From Citrobacter gillenii (GTDB taxonomy: Bacteria > Pseudomonadota > Gammaproteobacteria > Enterobacterales > Enterobacteriaceae): a DNA stretch of 64,000 bases. The notes beneath the pieces are model-generated. The model saw nothing but the letters and a program-made list of their open reading frames with translations, searched no databases and had not been told where the DNA came from. The stretch lies in assembly GCF_013337685.1 (NCBI RefSeq), contig NZ_SUQN01000008.1, forward strand, positions 186,001-250,000. Direction: 5' to 3'. The translations under genes and the position numbers were made by a program. Positions 17,297 through 27,400 of the stretch are shown piece after piece; position 1 is the first letter of the stretch, and every line of letters begins with the position of its first letter.

Positions 17297-19489
17297 GTGG
17301 CCACGTCTCTGTTTTCCCTAAAGGCAATAAAAGGATGGCAACATTCGATCACCGGCAAAATAACACAGTTTTTGCTGGCGGGGATCATTATTGCGTTTGG
17401 TGCTGGTGCCTTTACCAGTTGGAGCCTGATCGACAACTTTTCTTATCAGCAGTGGGTACAGAGAGCAGAAGCCAACGCCCAGATCATGACCTACATCATC
17501 CGCAGCGTGTATACCACCGTTTCGGTTGAAACCCGCGACACGGGGCAAATATCCCGTATTGTCTCGGACAGACAGCTTGGCGATACCGACTCCATTATTC
17601 AGACCGGCTATAACCCGGTAGACGTTCTGGCACTGGCCTCAGCGCAAACGCACAATCCCACCTGGATGTTCCTGTATACGCCAGATAAAGGTTTCGTGGG
17701 CATCAACAATAAGTCTGAAGAGGGCGACGGGGTAATCTCCTTCGCCGGGCGTTTGCCACGCGATGTGCTGGTCAACGACTATATCGGATTTGCCCAGATC
17801 AACGGCGAAGCGTGCTTCATCAGCGCCGTCCCTGTTCTGACGCCCTCAGGCGAAATCCTCGGCAGCCTGATAAGCAGCATTGGTAAGAAGAGTGATCTGT
17901 ACGCTGCCTATGATGCGATGTTGAAAAAGAGCAGTATCATTTTCGTCCTCATTTTACTGGCAACGCTGACGCTGGTGACGCTGTTCATGCGCCGTCTGTT
18001 CCGCCCGGTTCCGTTGCTGATTAACTCCATTACCCGCATTGCCCGCGAAGAAACCGACTCTGTCACCCCCTATCTTGACCAGGATGATGAGATTGGACAT
18101 CTCGCCAGCGCCATTGAAAAATTGCGCGTTGCGATGAAAGAACGCGGCTATCTACAGCGTATGCATGAGATGTCACAAAAGATGGAGCATATGGCCCATC
18201 ATGATTCGCTAACAGGCTTACCCAATCGCGTCTCTTTCGGACTGGCGCTGGATAAACGCGTCAGTGAAGTCCAGCAGGCAGAGAAACCGTTCAACTTGCT
18301 GTTGATTGACCTCGACAACTTCAAGCCGGTAAACGACACCTTCGGCCATAAAGCCGGCGATGAAGTGTTAATCAACGTGGCGCAGCGCCTGCAATTATTG
18401 CTGGGGCCAAACGATATGGCGGCACGTCTGGGCGGGGATGAGTTTGCGATTCTGCAACAGGTCAGCGACAACGCCGTTAAAGAGGCGAACCGGCTGGCGA
18501 AACGTATTCTCCGCGCGCTGAGCACACCGTTTAGCTGGAGCACCCACACCTTCTCTATCAGTTGCAGCATTGGCATTACCAGCGCACCTTATCAGGGCAA
18601 TAATACCTCAACATTGATGATCAATGCCGATCTGGCCATGTATGCCTCCAAGCACCATGGCCGCGGTTGCTTCCATTTCTTCGAAGACGGCATGGTGATG
18701 AAACAGAGCCACAGCCTGTTCATTAATCAGGAAATTATTGATGGTATTGATAACGAGCAGTTCGAACTTTACTACCAGCCCATCGTTAATCTGCAGGATG
18801 AAACGGTTCACGGCTACGAATCGCTGATCCGCTGGAATCACCCGACGAAAGGGCTGATTTACCCGGATTACTTTATCAATATTGCTGAAAGCTCGGGCCT
18901 GATTGTGCGTTTAGGTGAATGGGTAATTCGCCAGTCTTGCGCCGTCGCCGCAAAATGGCCGGAACACATCCGCATTGCCGTCAATGTGTCAGCCAACCAG
19001 CTACACAGCCCAGGGCTGGTCGACATCATCAAAGAAGCGTTACGCACCAGCCAACTGTCAGCCAATCGACTCGAAATTGAAATCACCGAATCCGAGAAAC
19101 TGGATCAGTCTATTGCCCTCCCGGTACTGAAAGAGATCCGCGCGATGGGGATCGATATCGCAATGGACGATCTGGGAACAGGCTACGCCGCGCTGGACTA
19201 TTTGCTGGTCTATCCCTTCACGCGCATCAAGATTGCCCGCACGCTTATCGATAAATTAGAGCAGGATAATGCCAGCCAGTACTTGATTGTGATGCTTATC
19301 CAGTTCGCGCAAAAGTACAATATCTCCGTCACCGCGGAAGGGGTGGAAACACCGCTCCAGCGCAACATTTTGCGCAAAATTAAGTGCCAACATGTGCAGG
19401 GATATTTCTTCAGCTATCCGCTGCGCGAGCGTGACGTGTTGTCTGCTTTTGCCGATGAAGCCCTTGCAGAAGAGGTTATGCATGACTAA
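17297..19489 (+). CDS. Membrane GGDEF-EAL dual-domain c-di-GMP enzyme
   Basis: This 730-residue inner-membrane protein has TM1 at about 27-50, a periplasmic sensor at about 50-210, TM2 at about 213-235, HAMP, then GGDEF and EAL. GGDEF is intact (G379-F383), but the I-site position reads GPND, so product inhibition is probably lost. The EAL domain has ESL at 508-510, Asn in VNVSANQ, Glu in EIEITES, DDLGTG, and the late AEGVE and QGY. The usual KID is K645-I-A647. Phosphodiesterase activity is likely but not certain. The start is GTG; a nearby ATG is out of frame. It leads a five-gene overlapping operon with two solute-binding proteins, LapG and LapD. Confidence 0.92.
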   Translation: MATSLFSLKAIKGWQHSITGKITQFLLAGIIIAFGAGAFTSWSLIDNFSYQQWVQRAEANAQIMTYIIRSVYTTVSVETRDTGQISRIVSDRQLGDTDSIIQTGYNPVDVLALASAQTHNPTWMFLYTPDKGFVGINNKSEEGDGVISFAGRLPRDVLVNDYIGFAQINGEACFISAVPVLTPSGEILGSLISSIGKKSDLYAAYDAMLKKSSIIFVLILLATLTLVTLFMRRLFRPVPLLINSITRIAREETDSVTPYLDQDDEIGHLASAIEKLRVAMKERGYLQRMHEMSQKMEHMAHHDSLTGLPNRVSFGLALDKRVSEVQQAEKPFNLLLIDLDNFKPVNDTFGHKAGDEVLINVAQRLQLLLGPNDMAARLGGDEFAILQQVSDNAVKEANRLAKRILRALSTPFSWSTHTFSISCSIGITSAPYQGNNTSTLMINADLAMYASKHHGRGCFHFFEDGMVMKQSHSLFINQEIIDGIDNEQFELYYQPIVNLQDETVHGYESLIRWNHPTKGLIYPDYFINIAESSGLIVRLGEWVIRQSCAVAAKWPEHIRIAVNVSANQLHSPGLVDIIKEALRTSQLSANRLEIEITESEKLDQSIALPVLKEIRAMGIDIAMDDLGTGYAALDYLLVYPFTRIKIARTLIDKLEQDNASQYLIVMLIQFAQKYNISVTAEGVETPLQRNILRKIKCQHVQGYFFSYPLRERDVLSAFADEALAEEVMHD

Positions 19490-20414
19490 TCGCCTGCGTT
19501 TGGCAACGCGTATTGTGCTTGCCGCTGCGCTGTTAATCCCCTTCTCTGCACGCTGCGCGACGGATGTTTTGCCCGAACAGCGCACGCTGGAGAAGATTGC
19601 CAGTATGAAAACTATCACCCTCGGTTACCAGGATGATGCCTTTCCTTTCTCGTACCAGGAAGGTACGTCACCTGCTGGCTATTCCATTGATATCTGTAAA
19701 AATATCGTCGCTGCGCTGAAAACCAAACTACAGCTTAAAACATTGAAAACGCAATGGGTGCGCGCAAACTCGGCATCTCAGTTTGTGCTCATTAAAAAAC
19801 ACATGGCCGATATCATGTGCATTCCGGCTTTTTATTCGAAGGGTCGCCACAGCATTAGCGAATTCTCATTGCCATTTTACTTTTCCAGCACTCGCTATGT
19901 GATGCGTAGGAATGATTATAATGGCAATCTACAAGCACTTTCCGGGCACAGCGTGCTGGTAAAAAGCGGCACAGTTTACGTTGAGCAACTACAGAAAATT
20001 AATACCGCCAACGCGCTTAACATTAATATTGAGCTGGATACTAACAACAACGTCGCCTTCAATGGCGTTCAGAGCGGCGCCTATCCGGCGCTGATTTCCA
20101 GCACTGTATTATTAAAAGGGATGATTGCGCAGGCCGCCAACCCGGATGAATATATGCTATCCCGTATTGCGCTCAGTGCGCCACTTCCGGCGGGACTGCT
20201 GCTCCCTTTACACGATAAAGAATTTAAAGCTTTTGTGGATGACACGTTATCTTCTCTGATGACCAGCGGTGAGTTTACGACCTTGTACAATAAATGGTTT
20301 CAGTCTCCAATACCGCCGAAAGCCATCAATTTAAATATTCCCATGTCAGATAATCTGAAAGAATTAACGTCAGCAAAAAAGAAGATCGGTTTTGATTATG
20401 AAAAATATAATTAA
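19482..20414 (+). CDS. Periplasmic solute-binding protein, family 3
   Basis: A protein of about 310 residues has a signal peptide (first 25 residues, ending SARCATD) and the SBP_bac_3 fold of amino-acid-binding proteins. A GYQDDAFPFSYQ strand is followed by GYSIDICKNIV and KSGTVYVEQ. I choose the ATG at 19482 because it gives a clean signal peptide and overlaps the upstream stop by eight bases. No ABC permease or ATPase is nearby, so it may work as a ligand sensor for the preceding membrane GGDEF-EAL protein and not in uptake. Confidence 0.87.
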   Translation: MTNRLRLATRIVLAAALLIPFSARCATDVLPEQRTLEKIASMKTITLGYQDDAFPFSYQEGTSPAGYSIDICKNIVAALKTKLQLKTLKTQWVRANSASQFVLIKKHMADIMCIPAFYSKGRHSISEFSLPFYFSSTRYVMRRNDYNGNLQALSGHSVLVKSGTVYVEQLQKINTANALNINIELDTNNNVAFNGVQSGAYPALISSTVLLKGMIAQAANPDEYMLSRIALSAPLPAGLLLPLHDKEFKAFVDDTLSSLMTSGEFTTLYNKWFQSPIPPKAINLNIPMSDNLKELTSAKKKIGFDYEKYN

Positions 20415-21291
20415 GCATGAGATGGCCCGGATAAAACGTGTGGCGCAGGGGCTGATTTTACTGGCTGGCCTCACCGTGTCCCCTGTGTTGATGGCGCAGC
20501 AGAATGCCGCCACGCTGGAACACATACAAATCAGCAGCGTACTGAACGTGGGTTATCGACAGCTGCCGCCGTTTTCCTTTACCGACCAAAACGGCAAGGT
20601 AACGGGGTATACCATTGCGGTGTGTAACCTGATTGCGGACAAACTGCGGCAGTATCTCAAGCTCAATAACTTAACCATTCATTATATTCCGGTGAATTTT
20701 GCGGAACGCTTTTCTGCATTAAAAACACGTAAAATAGACATGGACTGTGGCGTAAATACTAACGCGCCAGAGCGGACCTCCAGCGTTTCATTTTCCGTTA
20801 ACTACTACATCGCGAAAATGCGCATCATCTCTTTACGTAAAAACAATATTCATTCCCTGGCTGACTTAAAAGGACGAACGGTTAGCCTGACAGGCAGTTC
20901 AAAAGATTTGCTGGAATTCAACAAGGCGAACCGGGAACAGCATCTTAATATTTCAACAATAACCACTACCACGATAAACGGGGCGTTTAATAAAATGGCG
21001 CAGAATGAATCTGCAGCGCTGTTTATCGATGATATCCTGGCCTGGCCGCTGATTAATCAGAGTGAACTGCCTGACACATTCAGCGTGTCAGCCGAAACCA
21101 TCGGCGCGGATATGCACTATGCCATTATGATGCGCAAAAACGATCCGCAGTTTGTGGCGTTCATCGACAGTTCACTGAAAACCATTTTCGCTTCCCCTAT
21201 TAATGTACAGCTGCGCAAAAAATGGCTGGCGCCTTATGCCTGTAAACATACGGGAAATCAGCCTGCTACACCATGTCAGCATCACCCTTGA
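20398..21291 (+). CDS. Second periplasmic solute-binding protein, family 3
   Basis: A protein of about 297 residues has a signal peptide ending near VLMAQQNAA and an SBP_bac_3 domain (GYRQLPPFSF, GYTIAVCNLIAD, DMDCGVNTNAPER, SLTGSSKDL). It is paralogous to the protein before it, whose last codons overlap its start. The in-frame ATG at 20398 is preferred; an ATG at 20422 also gives a good signal peptide. Transporter genes are absent. The pair may sense two ligands or form a heteromer that controls a membrane c-di-GMP protein of this operon. Confidence 0.86.
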   Translation: MKNIIKHEMARIKRVAQGLILLAGLTVSPVLMAQQNAATLEHIQISSVLNVGYRQLPPFSFTDQNGKVTGYTIAVCNLIADKLRQYLKLNNLTIHYIPVNFAERFSALKTRKIDMDCGVNTNAPERTSSVSFSVNYYIAKMRIISLRKNNIHSLADLKGRTVSLTGSSKDLLEFNKANREQHLNISTITTTTINGAFNKMAQNESAALFIDDILAWPLINQSELPDTFSVSAETIGADMHYAIMMRKNDPQFVAFIDSSLKTIFASPINVQLRKKWLAPYACKHTGNQPATPCQHHP

Positions 21292-21986
21292 AAAAAATAA
21301 GCGTCTGTTCACTCACTCGCTTACTTCGCCTCTGGCAGATCCCAGGGGCGCTGTTGTTGCTATTGATGGTCAATTCGCTGCGCGCGGCGTGGGATTTTGC
21401 CACCATCATGCAGAAGTCCGATGTCCTCTATGGCCCCGCCAGCGCTGCGGCACAACAGCGCATCAACGCCTGGCAAAAGCTCTTAATTCAACTGCGCCAT
21501 GCCGATGAGCAAACACAGCTGCGCGCGGTAAATCTGTTTTTTAATACCCAGCTCCGTTACGCCGAGGATAGCGACGTCTGGCACAACGTCGATTACTGGG
21601 CGACGCCGGTGGAATCCCTGCGCCAGGGTAAAGCGGACTGCGAAGACTACGCCATCGCAAAATATTTCACGCTGCGGCAGTTGGGTGTTTCCGAAGAGAA
21701 GCTGCGTATCACTTACGTTAAAGCCCTACGTTTAAACCGCGCACATATGGTACTGACCTGGTATGCCACGCCTGACGCCATCCCTCTGGTTCTCGATAGT
21801 CTGACAAACACCCTTTCACCGGCCAGCCAGCGTCAGGATTTATTACCGGTGTACTCATTTAACGATAGCGGCCTGTGGCTGCCGGGCAACCAGAACACAA
21901 AACGTATTGGGGACAGCAAGAGACTTTCTCGCTGGCAGCAAGTATTCACCAAAATGCGGGAAGAAGGCTTCCCGATAGATAAATAG
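21273..21986 (+). CDS. lapG: LapG-type periplasmic cysteine protease (transglutaminase-like)
   Basis: This 237-residue protein has an N-terminal membrane/signal segment (about 16-39) and the bacterial transglutaminase-like cysteine protease fold. The triad is Cys123 (KADCEDYAIAKYF), His158 (NRAHMVLTWY) and Asp175 (PLVLDSLT). In Pseudomonas fluorescens LapG cuts the N-terminal retention module of LapA at a TAAG site when c-di-GMP is low. The same tetrapeptide is present in the giant adhesin encoded here, which supports the substrate assignment. It overlaps the upstream gene by 19 bases and is followed after nine bases by lapD. Confidence 0.93.
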   Translation: MSASPLKKISVCSLTRLLRLWQIPGALLLLLMVNSLRAAWDFATIMQKSDVLYGPASAAAQQRINAWQKLLIQLRHADEQTQLRAVNLFFNTQLRYAEDSDVWHNVDYWATPVESLRQGKADCEDYAIAKYFTLRQLGVSEEKLRITYVKALRLNRAHMVLTWYATPDAIPLVLDSLTNTLSPASQRQDLLPVYSFNDSGLWLPGNQNTKRIGDSKRLSRWQQVFTKMREEGFPIDK

Positions 21987-21995
21987 GGAACGTCA

Positions 21996-23930
21996 GTGTC
22001 ACTTTTTAAACAGTTACTTTTTTCTATTTCTCTTTTCATGATGATTGTCTTCAGCGGCAGTTTTATTGTGACGCTGGAAAGCTCCCGCCATCAATACAAC
22101 AACCAGCTGCTGGCGCATGCCCAGGATGCGGCAACGGCTCTGGGGGTTTCACTCACACCGAACGTCAACGATCCGGCGATGATCGAGCTGATGGTGAGCT
22201 CTATTTTTGATAGTGGTTACTATCAAAAAATCCGCATCGTCGATCTGACCAACGGTACAACGATGCTGGAACGTCACGCTGCGGCGTCAATCCCGGATGT
22301 ACCCGGCTGGTTTGTGGATCTGGTGGATGTGGTCCCGCAAACGGGCAATGCCACCATTATGCGCGGTTGGCAACAGGCCGCCCGCGTGGAGGTCACCAGT
22401 GACCCCATCTTTGCGGTGCAACGTTTATGGAGCAGCACTGTAGGCAATTTGGTGTGGATGCTGTCCTGTAGTCTGGCCTGCCTGCTGGCGGGGGTTATGC
22501 TGTTGCGTAAACTGCTGCGCCCGCTTAACTATCTGGCGAAACAATCAGAAGCGATTACCCGTCGCGAATTCCTGACGCTGCCTGAACTGCCAAAAACGCC
22601 GGAACTGCGCCGGGTCGTCGCAGCCATGAACCTGATGGCGACCAAGCTGAAATCACTCTTTGAAGAGCAGGCTATCTACAGTGAGCGCCTGCACAATGAG
22701 GCCTATCTCGACAGCCAGACCGGTATTGCCAACCGCCGCGCATTTGATATGCAGTTGCAGGCACGACTGAGCGATGCGGATACCGCACCGGGCTATTTGA
22801 TGTTGGTTCGCGTTCAGGATTTGGGGGGGCTGAACCAGCGTTTTGGCGGCCCGCATACCGATAAGCTGTTGCTGAATATCGCCAACCTGTTGAATGCACA
22901 CAAAGCCAAATACGCGCCGCTCGACAGCACGCTCGCCCGCATTCGGGGCGGCGAGTTCGCCCTGCTCTGTCCCGGCGTCACGCACGGTGAGATGCTGGAA
23001 CTGCGTACTTCGCTGACGCAAAAACTGACGGCATTTTATGCCACCGGAATGTCAGATCAACAGCCGGTCGCCTACTGCAGCATGGTGCCCTTCAGCGCCG
23101 GAGACAGTCCGCAGTCGTTGTTGATTCAGGCCGATCGTCTGCTGGTCGAAGCGGAAACGCATACCGACCACCAGGTCGTGCCGACGACAGAGGTCGCCAC
23201 AGCGAGCGAAGATCAGCATTTATGGTTTGTGCGTCTGGAGCACGCGCTGGAGAATCAGCAATTTCAGCTGGTGTATCAGCCCGTGGTCGATTGTCATCAG
23301 CCGGATAAAATCCTGCATTACAAAGTGCTGTCGCGCATTGTTGATGAGCAGGGCAATACCATTAACGCCGGTCGTTTCCTGCCGTGGATCCACCGTTTTG
23401 GCTGGAGCCATCGTCTGGACAAGGTCATGTTAAAACTGACCTTAAATCAGCTGAAAATCGCCCCCGGTAAGTTAGCGCTGAGTATCTCAGGCAGTTCAGT
23501 AACCAGTGCTCGCGCCATTTCCGACCTGTTAAATCCGCTGAAATACGCACCAAAGCTGGCCGGTCGGTTAATTCTCGAGCTGGATGAAAACCAGCTACCC
23601 GGGCCGAACCAAATGGCGATGTTTGTTAAAGCCGTAAGTCAATATCGCTGCTCGCTGGGCCTGCAACACTTCGGCAGTCGCTTCGATATGATTGGTCATC
23701 TGTCACAGTGGGGCCTGGCGTATCTGAAAATCGACAGCAGCTATATCCGCCATATCGACAAAGAAAAAGATAAGCGCTTGTTTATTGAAGTGCTCTGTAA
23801 CGCCACCCGCAGTATTGATTTACCGCTGATTGCCGAGCGCGTTGAAACCGCTGGTGAGCTTAAGGTGTTGCAGGAACTGGGCGTGGATGGCGCAATGGGA
23901 CAGCTGTTAGGCGAGCCCGCACCGCTGTGA
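21996..23930 (+). CDS. lapD: LapD-type c-di-GMP receptor (degenerate GGDEF and EAL)
   Basis: This 644-residue inner-membrane receptor has TM1 at about 7-28 and a periplasmic LapD/MoxY-type domain at about 30-145. TM2 is at about 148-168, followed by HAMP, GGDEF-like and EAL-like domains. Both enzymatic motifs are lost: RGGEF in place of GGDEF, and KVLSR in place of EALxR. That is characteristic of LapD, which binds c-di-GMP through the EAL domain and then sequesters LapG in the periplasm. The start is GTG after GGGAACGTCA. Its position directly after lapG matches the known functional pair. Confidence 0.92.
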   Translation: MSLFKQLLFSISLFMMIVFSGSFIVTLESSRHQYNNQLLAHAQDAATALGVSLTPNVNDPAMIELMVSSIFDSGYYQKIRIVDLTNGTTMLERHAAASIPDVPGWFVDLVDVVPQTGNATIMRGWQQAARVEVTSDPIFAVQRLWSSTVGNLVWMLSCSLACLLAGVMLLRKLLRPLNYLAKQSEAITRREFLTLPELPKTPELRRVVAAMNLMATKLKSLFEEQAIYSERLHNEAYLDSQTGIANRRAFDMQLQARLSDADTAPGYLMLVRVQDLGGLNQRFGGPHTDKLLLNIANLLNAHKAKYAPLDSTLARIRGGEFALLCPGVTHGEMLELRTSLTQKLTAFYATGMSDQQPVAYCSMVPFSAGDSPQSLLIQADRLLVEAETHTDHQVVPTTEVATASEDQHLWFVRLEHALENQQFQLVYQPVVDCHQPDKILHYKVLSRIVDEQGNTINAGRFLPWIHRFGWSHRLDKVMLKLTLNQLKIAPGKLALSISGSSVTSARAISDLLNPLKYAPKLAGRLILELDENQLPGPNQMAMFVKAVSQYRCSLGLQHFGSRFDMIGHLSQWGLAYLKIDSSYIRHIDKEKDKRLFIEVLCNATRSIDLPLIAERVETAGELKVLQELGVDGAMGQLLGEPAPL

Positions 23931-23971
23931 TGAAAACAGTCCGTCTGGGCGCCGTTGTTTTGCTTGCTTTT

Positions 23972-24055
23972 GCCGGATGGCGCTTCGCTTATCCGGCCTA
24001 CAAAATCAAATGGTTATGATTTTTTGTAGGCCCGGTAAGCCTGCACCACCGGGCA
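23972..24055. repeat. REP/BIME-type repeat pair
   Basis: Two inverted REP-like units lie between convergent genes. The first, at 23972-24004, has GCCGGAT...ATCCGGCCTAC; the second, at 24025-24055, has TGTAGGCCCGG...CCGGGCA. These are the standard enterobacterial intergenic palindromes and can stabilise or terminate transcripts from lapD. Confidence 0.85.
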
Positions 24056-24088
24056 TTTTCTACGTTGTCTGCAGGCTGTCTGTTGCCG

Positions 24089-24340
24089 TTAAAAAATTCG
24101 GTCATCGTTACCGAGCAGTTGTTCTAACCCTCCGAGTTCCTGACGCGCGTTCGCGCGATTCATTAATTTAACCTGCGCCATCGGCGGTAGATCGGTAATC
24201 GCTATAACGCCTTTACGGATCAACAGGTAAATCAAGTCATCCAGTACGCGCACCATCTCCAGGTCGCTCTTTTGCAGCATGGCCAGGAACTGTTGGTTGT
24301 CTATTTCAGTGCCGTGTTCATCAGGTGGAACAGCATTCAT
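24089..24340 (-). CDS. Small conserved protein downstream of the adhesin
   Basis: This 83-residue acidic, helical protein (VRVLDDLIYLLIRKGVI; ITDLPPMAQVKLMNRANARQEL) has no signal peptide or membrane segment. AAGG precedes its ATG. It follows the giant adhesin gene on the same strand after a hairpin. Similar small proteins sit next to type 1 secreted adhesin genes in other genera, sometimes labelled tryptophan-synthase-beta-like; that label has no support here. Function unknown. Confidence 0.65.
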   Translation of the reverse strand: MNAVPPDEHGTEIDNQQFLAMLQKSDLEMVRVLDDLIYLLIRKGVIAITDLPPMAQVKLMNRANARQELGGLEQLLGNDDRIF

Positions 24341-24371
24341 CTTGTTGCCTTAGATTAATATGTCGTGACGC

Positions 24372-24397
24372 GACTGCCCCGTGTACACAGGGCAGTC
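24372..24397. other. 26-base near-perfect palindrome between adhesin and small gene
   Basis: Arms GACTGCCC (24372-24379) and GGGCAGTC (24390-24397) enclose the palindrome GTGTACAC, with one mismatched pair. As RNA it makes a strong hairpin with no T tract. It may limit read-through from the adhesin gene into the 83-aa gene or protect the adhesin mRNA 3' end. Confidence 0.55.
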
Positions 24398-24405
24398 AGC
24401 TTCCG

Positions 24406-27400
24406 TTAGTGAGAGTGATTTTGTTCCGGTTTGGCGATCAGGTGATCCAGCGAGTACGTTGACGCATGCACATCGCTACTCAACGGTGTGGAGACTGCCG
24501 TGTCAATGCCATGCGCAACCTTCGCCGGGCTGGCAATCAGATGATGATCGCCGCCGCTTTGAATGTACTTCGCAATATCAACGCCTTCATGCAGCTCACG
24601 GGCCAAATCGCTCAGGTCGACTTTATCGAGCACGGCCTTCGCTTTATCGTCAGGACCCAGTACGGCTGCCGCCTGTCCGTGCGCGGATGCCGCTGGCGCG
24701 TATGACAAAGACAATGCGCTGTCATCAAACAGATTGTGCAGCGCATGCTGTGCTGCGGCGTGCTGTCCCTTGTCTGCCGCATGCGCTTTCACTGGCGCAT
24801 GATCTTCCATGGTGACATCAGCCATTTGCGCATGTGTCGTGGTATTGCCGTGGTTATCGTTCGCCTCAACCATCACGCTGACGCGATTATGGCCGGTACG
24901 CAAGGTCGACGTATCCACCGCAAAGTCATAACGCAGTTCGTTATTATTCAGATGAATAACCGTATCGTACTGATGACCATTGACCCGCGCTGTAATGTGT
25001 TCACCATCATGCACGTCGCCGGTTACGCTGCCGGTAAGGTGGGTGATCGCGTTCTGCGACTCTGCCTGCGAAATGTGGTTATCGCCGGTGATTTTATCCA
25101 CCACGATAGTGGCATCAGCGTGAGTATCCAGCACCACGGTTTTATGATTGGTCACATCCAGCGTGTTGCCCGCCGCATCCTTAACCGTGGTTTTCACCTG
25201 AACGTCGTTATCGCCTTCATTCAGCGCGCTGGTCGGTACCGCAACTGCGTAAACCAATTTATTGCTGTGCGGATCCTGTGTCACCTTCACCGTTGTGGAG
25301 AAACTGTTCACCGTCAGGGTGACGCTATCCCCCATTTTCGCATCACCGGTAACGACGCCAGAAATAACCGTGTCGTGTTGAGATTCCGTTTGGTTTACCG
25401 CGTTATCCCCTGCAATACCGTTATTGATGACAATCGTACCTTCGGCATGATCATCAACCACGTAAGAATGGGATATGTGGATGCTGTACGGGTTGCCGGG
25501 CGCATCATGACCAGTGACTTTGGCATCAATACTGGTGTTGGCTTTTAATACATCGGTATCCACATCAATCTGATAGCCCAGCTTGCCGCTTGGCAGCACG
25601 TCCACCGAACCATTAAATGTACTGTTACCAATCGTTAAAACCACCGGATCGCCTTTCTGCGCATCCCCTCCCACAGTACCGGTAATCGTCGTTTTCAGCG
25701 CCTGCAGCTCCTGCTGGTTCAGGACGTTGTCAGCAGTGACGTTATCGATATCCACCGTCCCCTTCGCCTCCCGATCAATGGTGAGGGTTTTCGCAGTATC
25801 GATTTCCTGACGGTTGCCCGCGTCGTCATGGGCGGTCACATGTGCCGTAATATTCTGGTCATGGACCAAATCCACGGTGCTGGCATCGACGCTAAACACT
25901 TTTTTACCGCCGCTGCTGGCGACTTTCGCCACCAGGTCTTTGCCGCCGACCCTGATGGTGACCAGATCGCCAACGTCAACATCACCGGTGACATAGCCGC
26001 TGATTTTGGTGTGCTGAAGTTTCGTTTGTGCGTTATTCAACACATCATCATCCGACACCTTATCCAGATGAATTTCTGCCACCACATTGGTGTCAATGGT
26101 CACCGGTTTCTGACTGTTCGCAGTCTGGGTATTTTTCGCCGCATCTTCACCCGTCACGCTAACGTAAATAGTGGGATCGGTTTGCAGACCAGCGGTGCTC
26201 ACTAACGCGGAGTAGCCCAGTTGTCCGTTCATATGCGGCAGTTCGACCACATCGGCATCCACCGTGATGTTATTGACGGTGATATGCACTTTATCGCCTT
26301 TATGCACATCGCCACCCACGGTGCCGCTGACTTCAATCTGGCCTGCCTTCACTTCATCCGCATTAATGACATCGTCACCGCCGACGGTGTTAATGGTCAC
26401 CGTCGCTGCCGCCGTGGTATCACGCGTAAAGTTCTTCGTGTAGCTGGCGTCCTGATCGTTACCGTGAACGTCATGACCAGTGACTTTCGCCACAATTGAG
26501 TGGTCGGCGTTCAGGTGTTGGGTGTCGATATCCACCGAATAATGCAGCTGGTTATCAACCGTCGCGGTGTAGGTATGATTGTCCACTTCCAGTGTTACGA
26601 TATCGCCGGACTTCACATCGCCGGTCACGGAGCCCGTCACCGTCGTCATCGGATGCACAGTGACGTCAGACTCCTGCGCGTTGAGCACGTTATCAGCGGT
26701 GATGTTATCAATCGTCACTCCCGCAACGGCGTTCAGATCGACGATGAGATGTCGGTCCGTCGACCCGGTGACCGTGTTCCCGGCCGCATCGGTGCCGGTT
26801 ACGGTCGCAACGATAGTCGGGTTGGTGCGCAGGTCATTAATGCTGACCTCTTTTGACCACTCCAGCGTGCCGTTATTGTTATGCACCACGGTGGTTAAGG
26901 TATTGCCATTGACCTGCAAGGACACCACGCTGCCATCGTGTAACCCTTCGCCTTTAACCGTACCCGTTATCATCGTTTTGCCTGTAAGCGCTTCTTTGCC
27001 ATTGATGACATCATCGCTGGCCACAGGGTTCATGTTGATGGTGATAGGGTTATCGGTGTCGATGCTAATAACCTTGTGCTGCGTATCCGATCCCGTCAGA
27101 TTGCCCTCGGTCACGGTAACAGAGACATCAAACGTCGGGTGTGCCTGAAGCACATTTGAGGGAACATCAACCTGGTAGCCAAATTCGCCTGACAGCCCCG
27201 GAATCGCAAATACCTTGCCGTGGTAGTCCACGCCGTTCACCGTGACGGTGACAACGTCGTTGGCATGCACATCCCCCGTCACCCTGCCACGCACAGGTGT
27301 GGTAGCGTTATTTACTTCATCGTGGTTCAGCACATCATCACCCGTCACCTTATCAACAGTCAGATGAACCTGCGGCTGATGCGGGACCGTCGTCCCGGTA

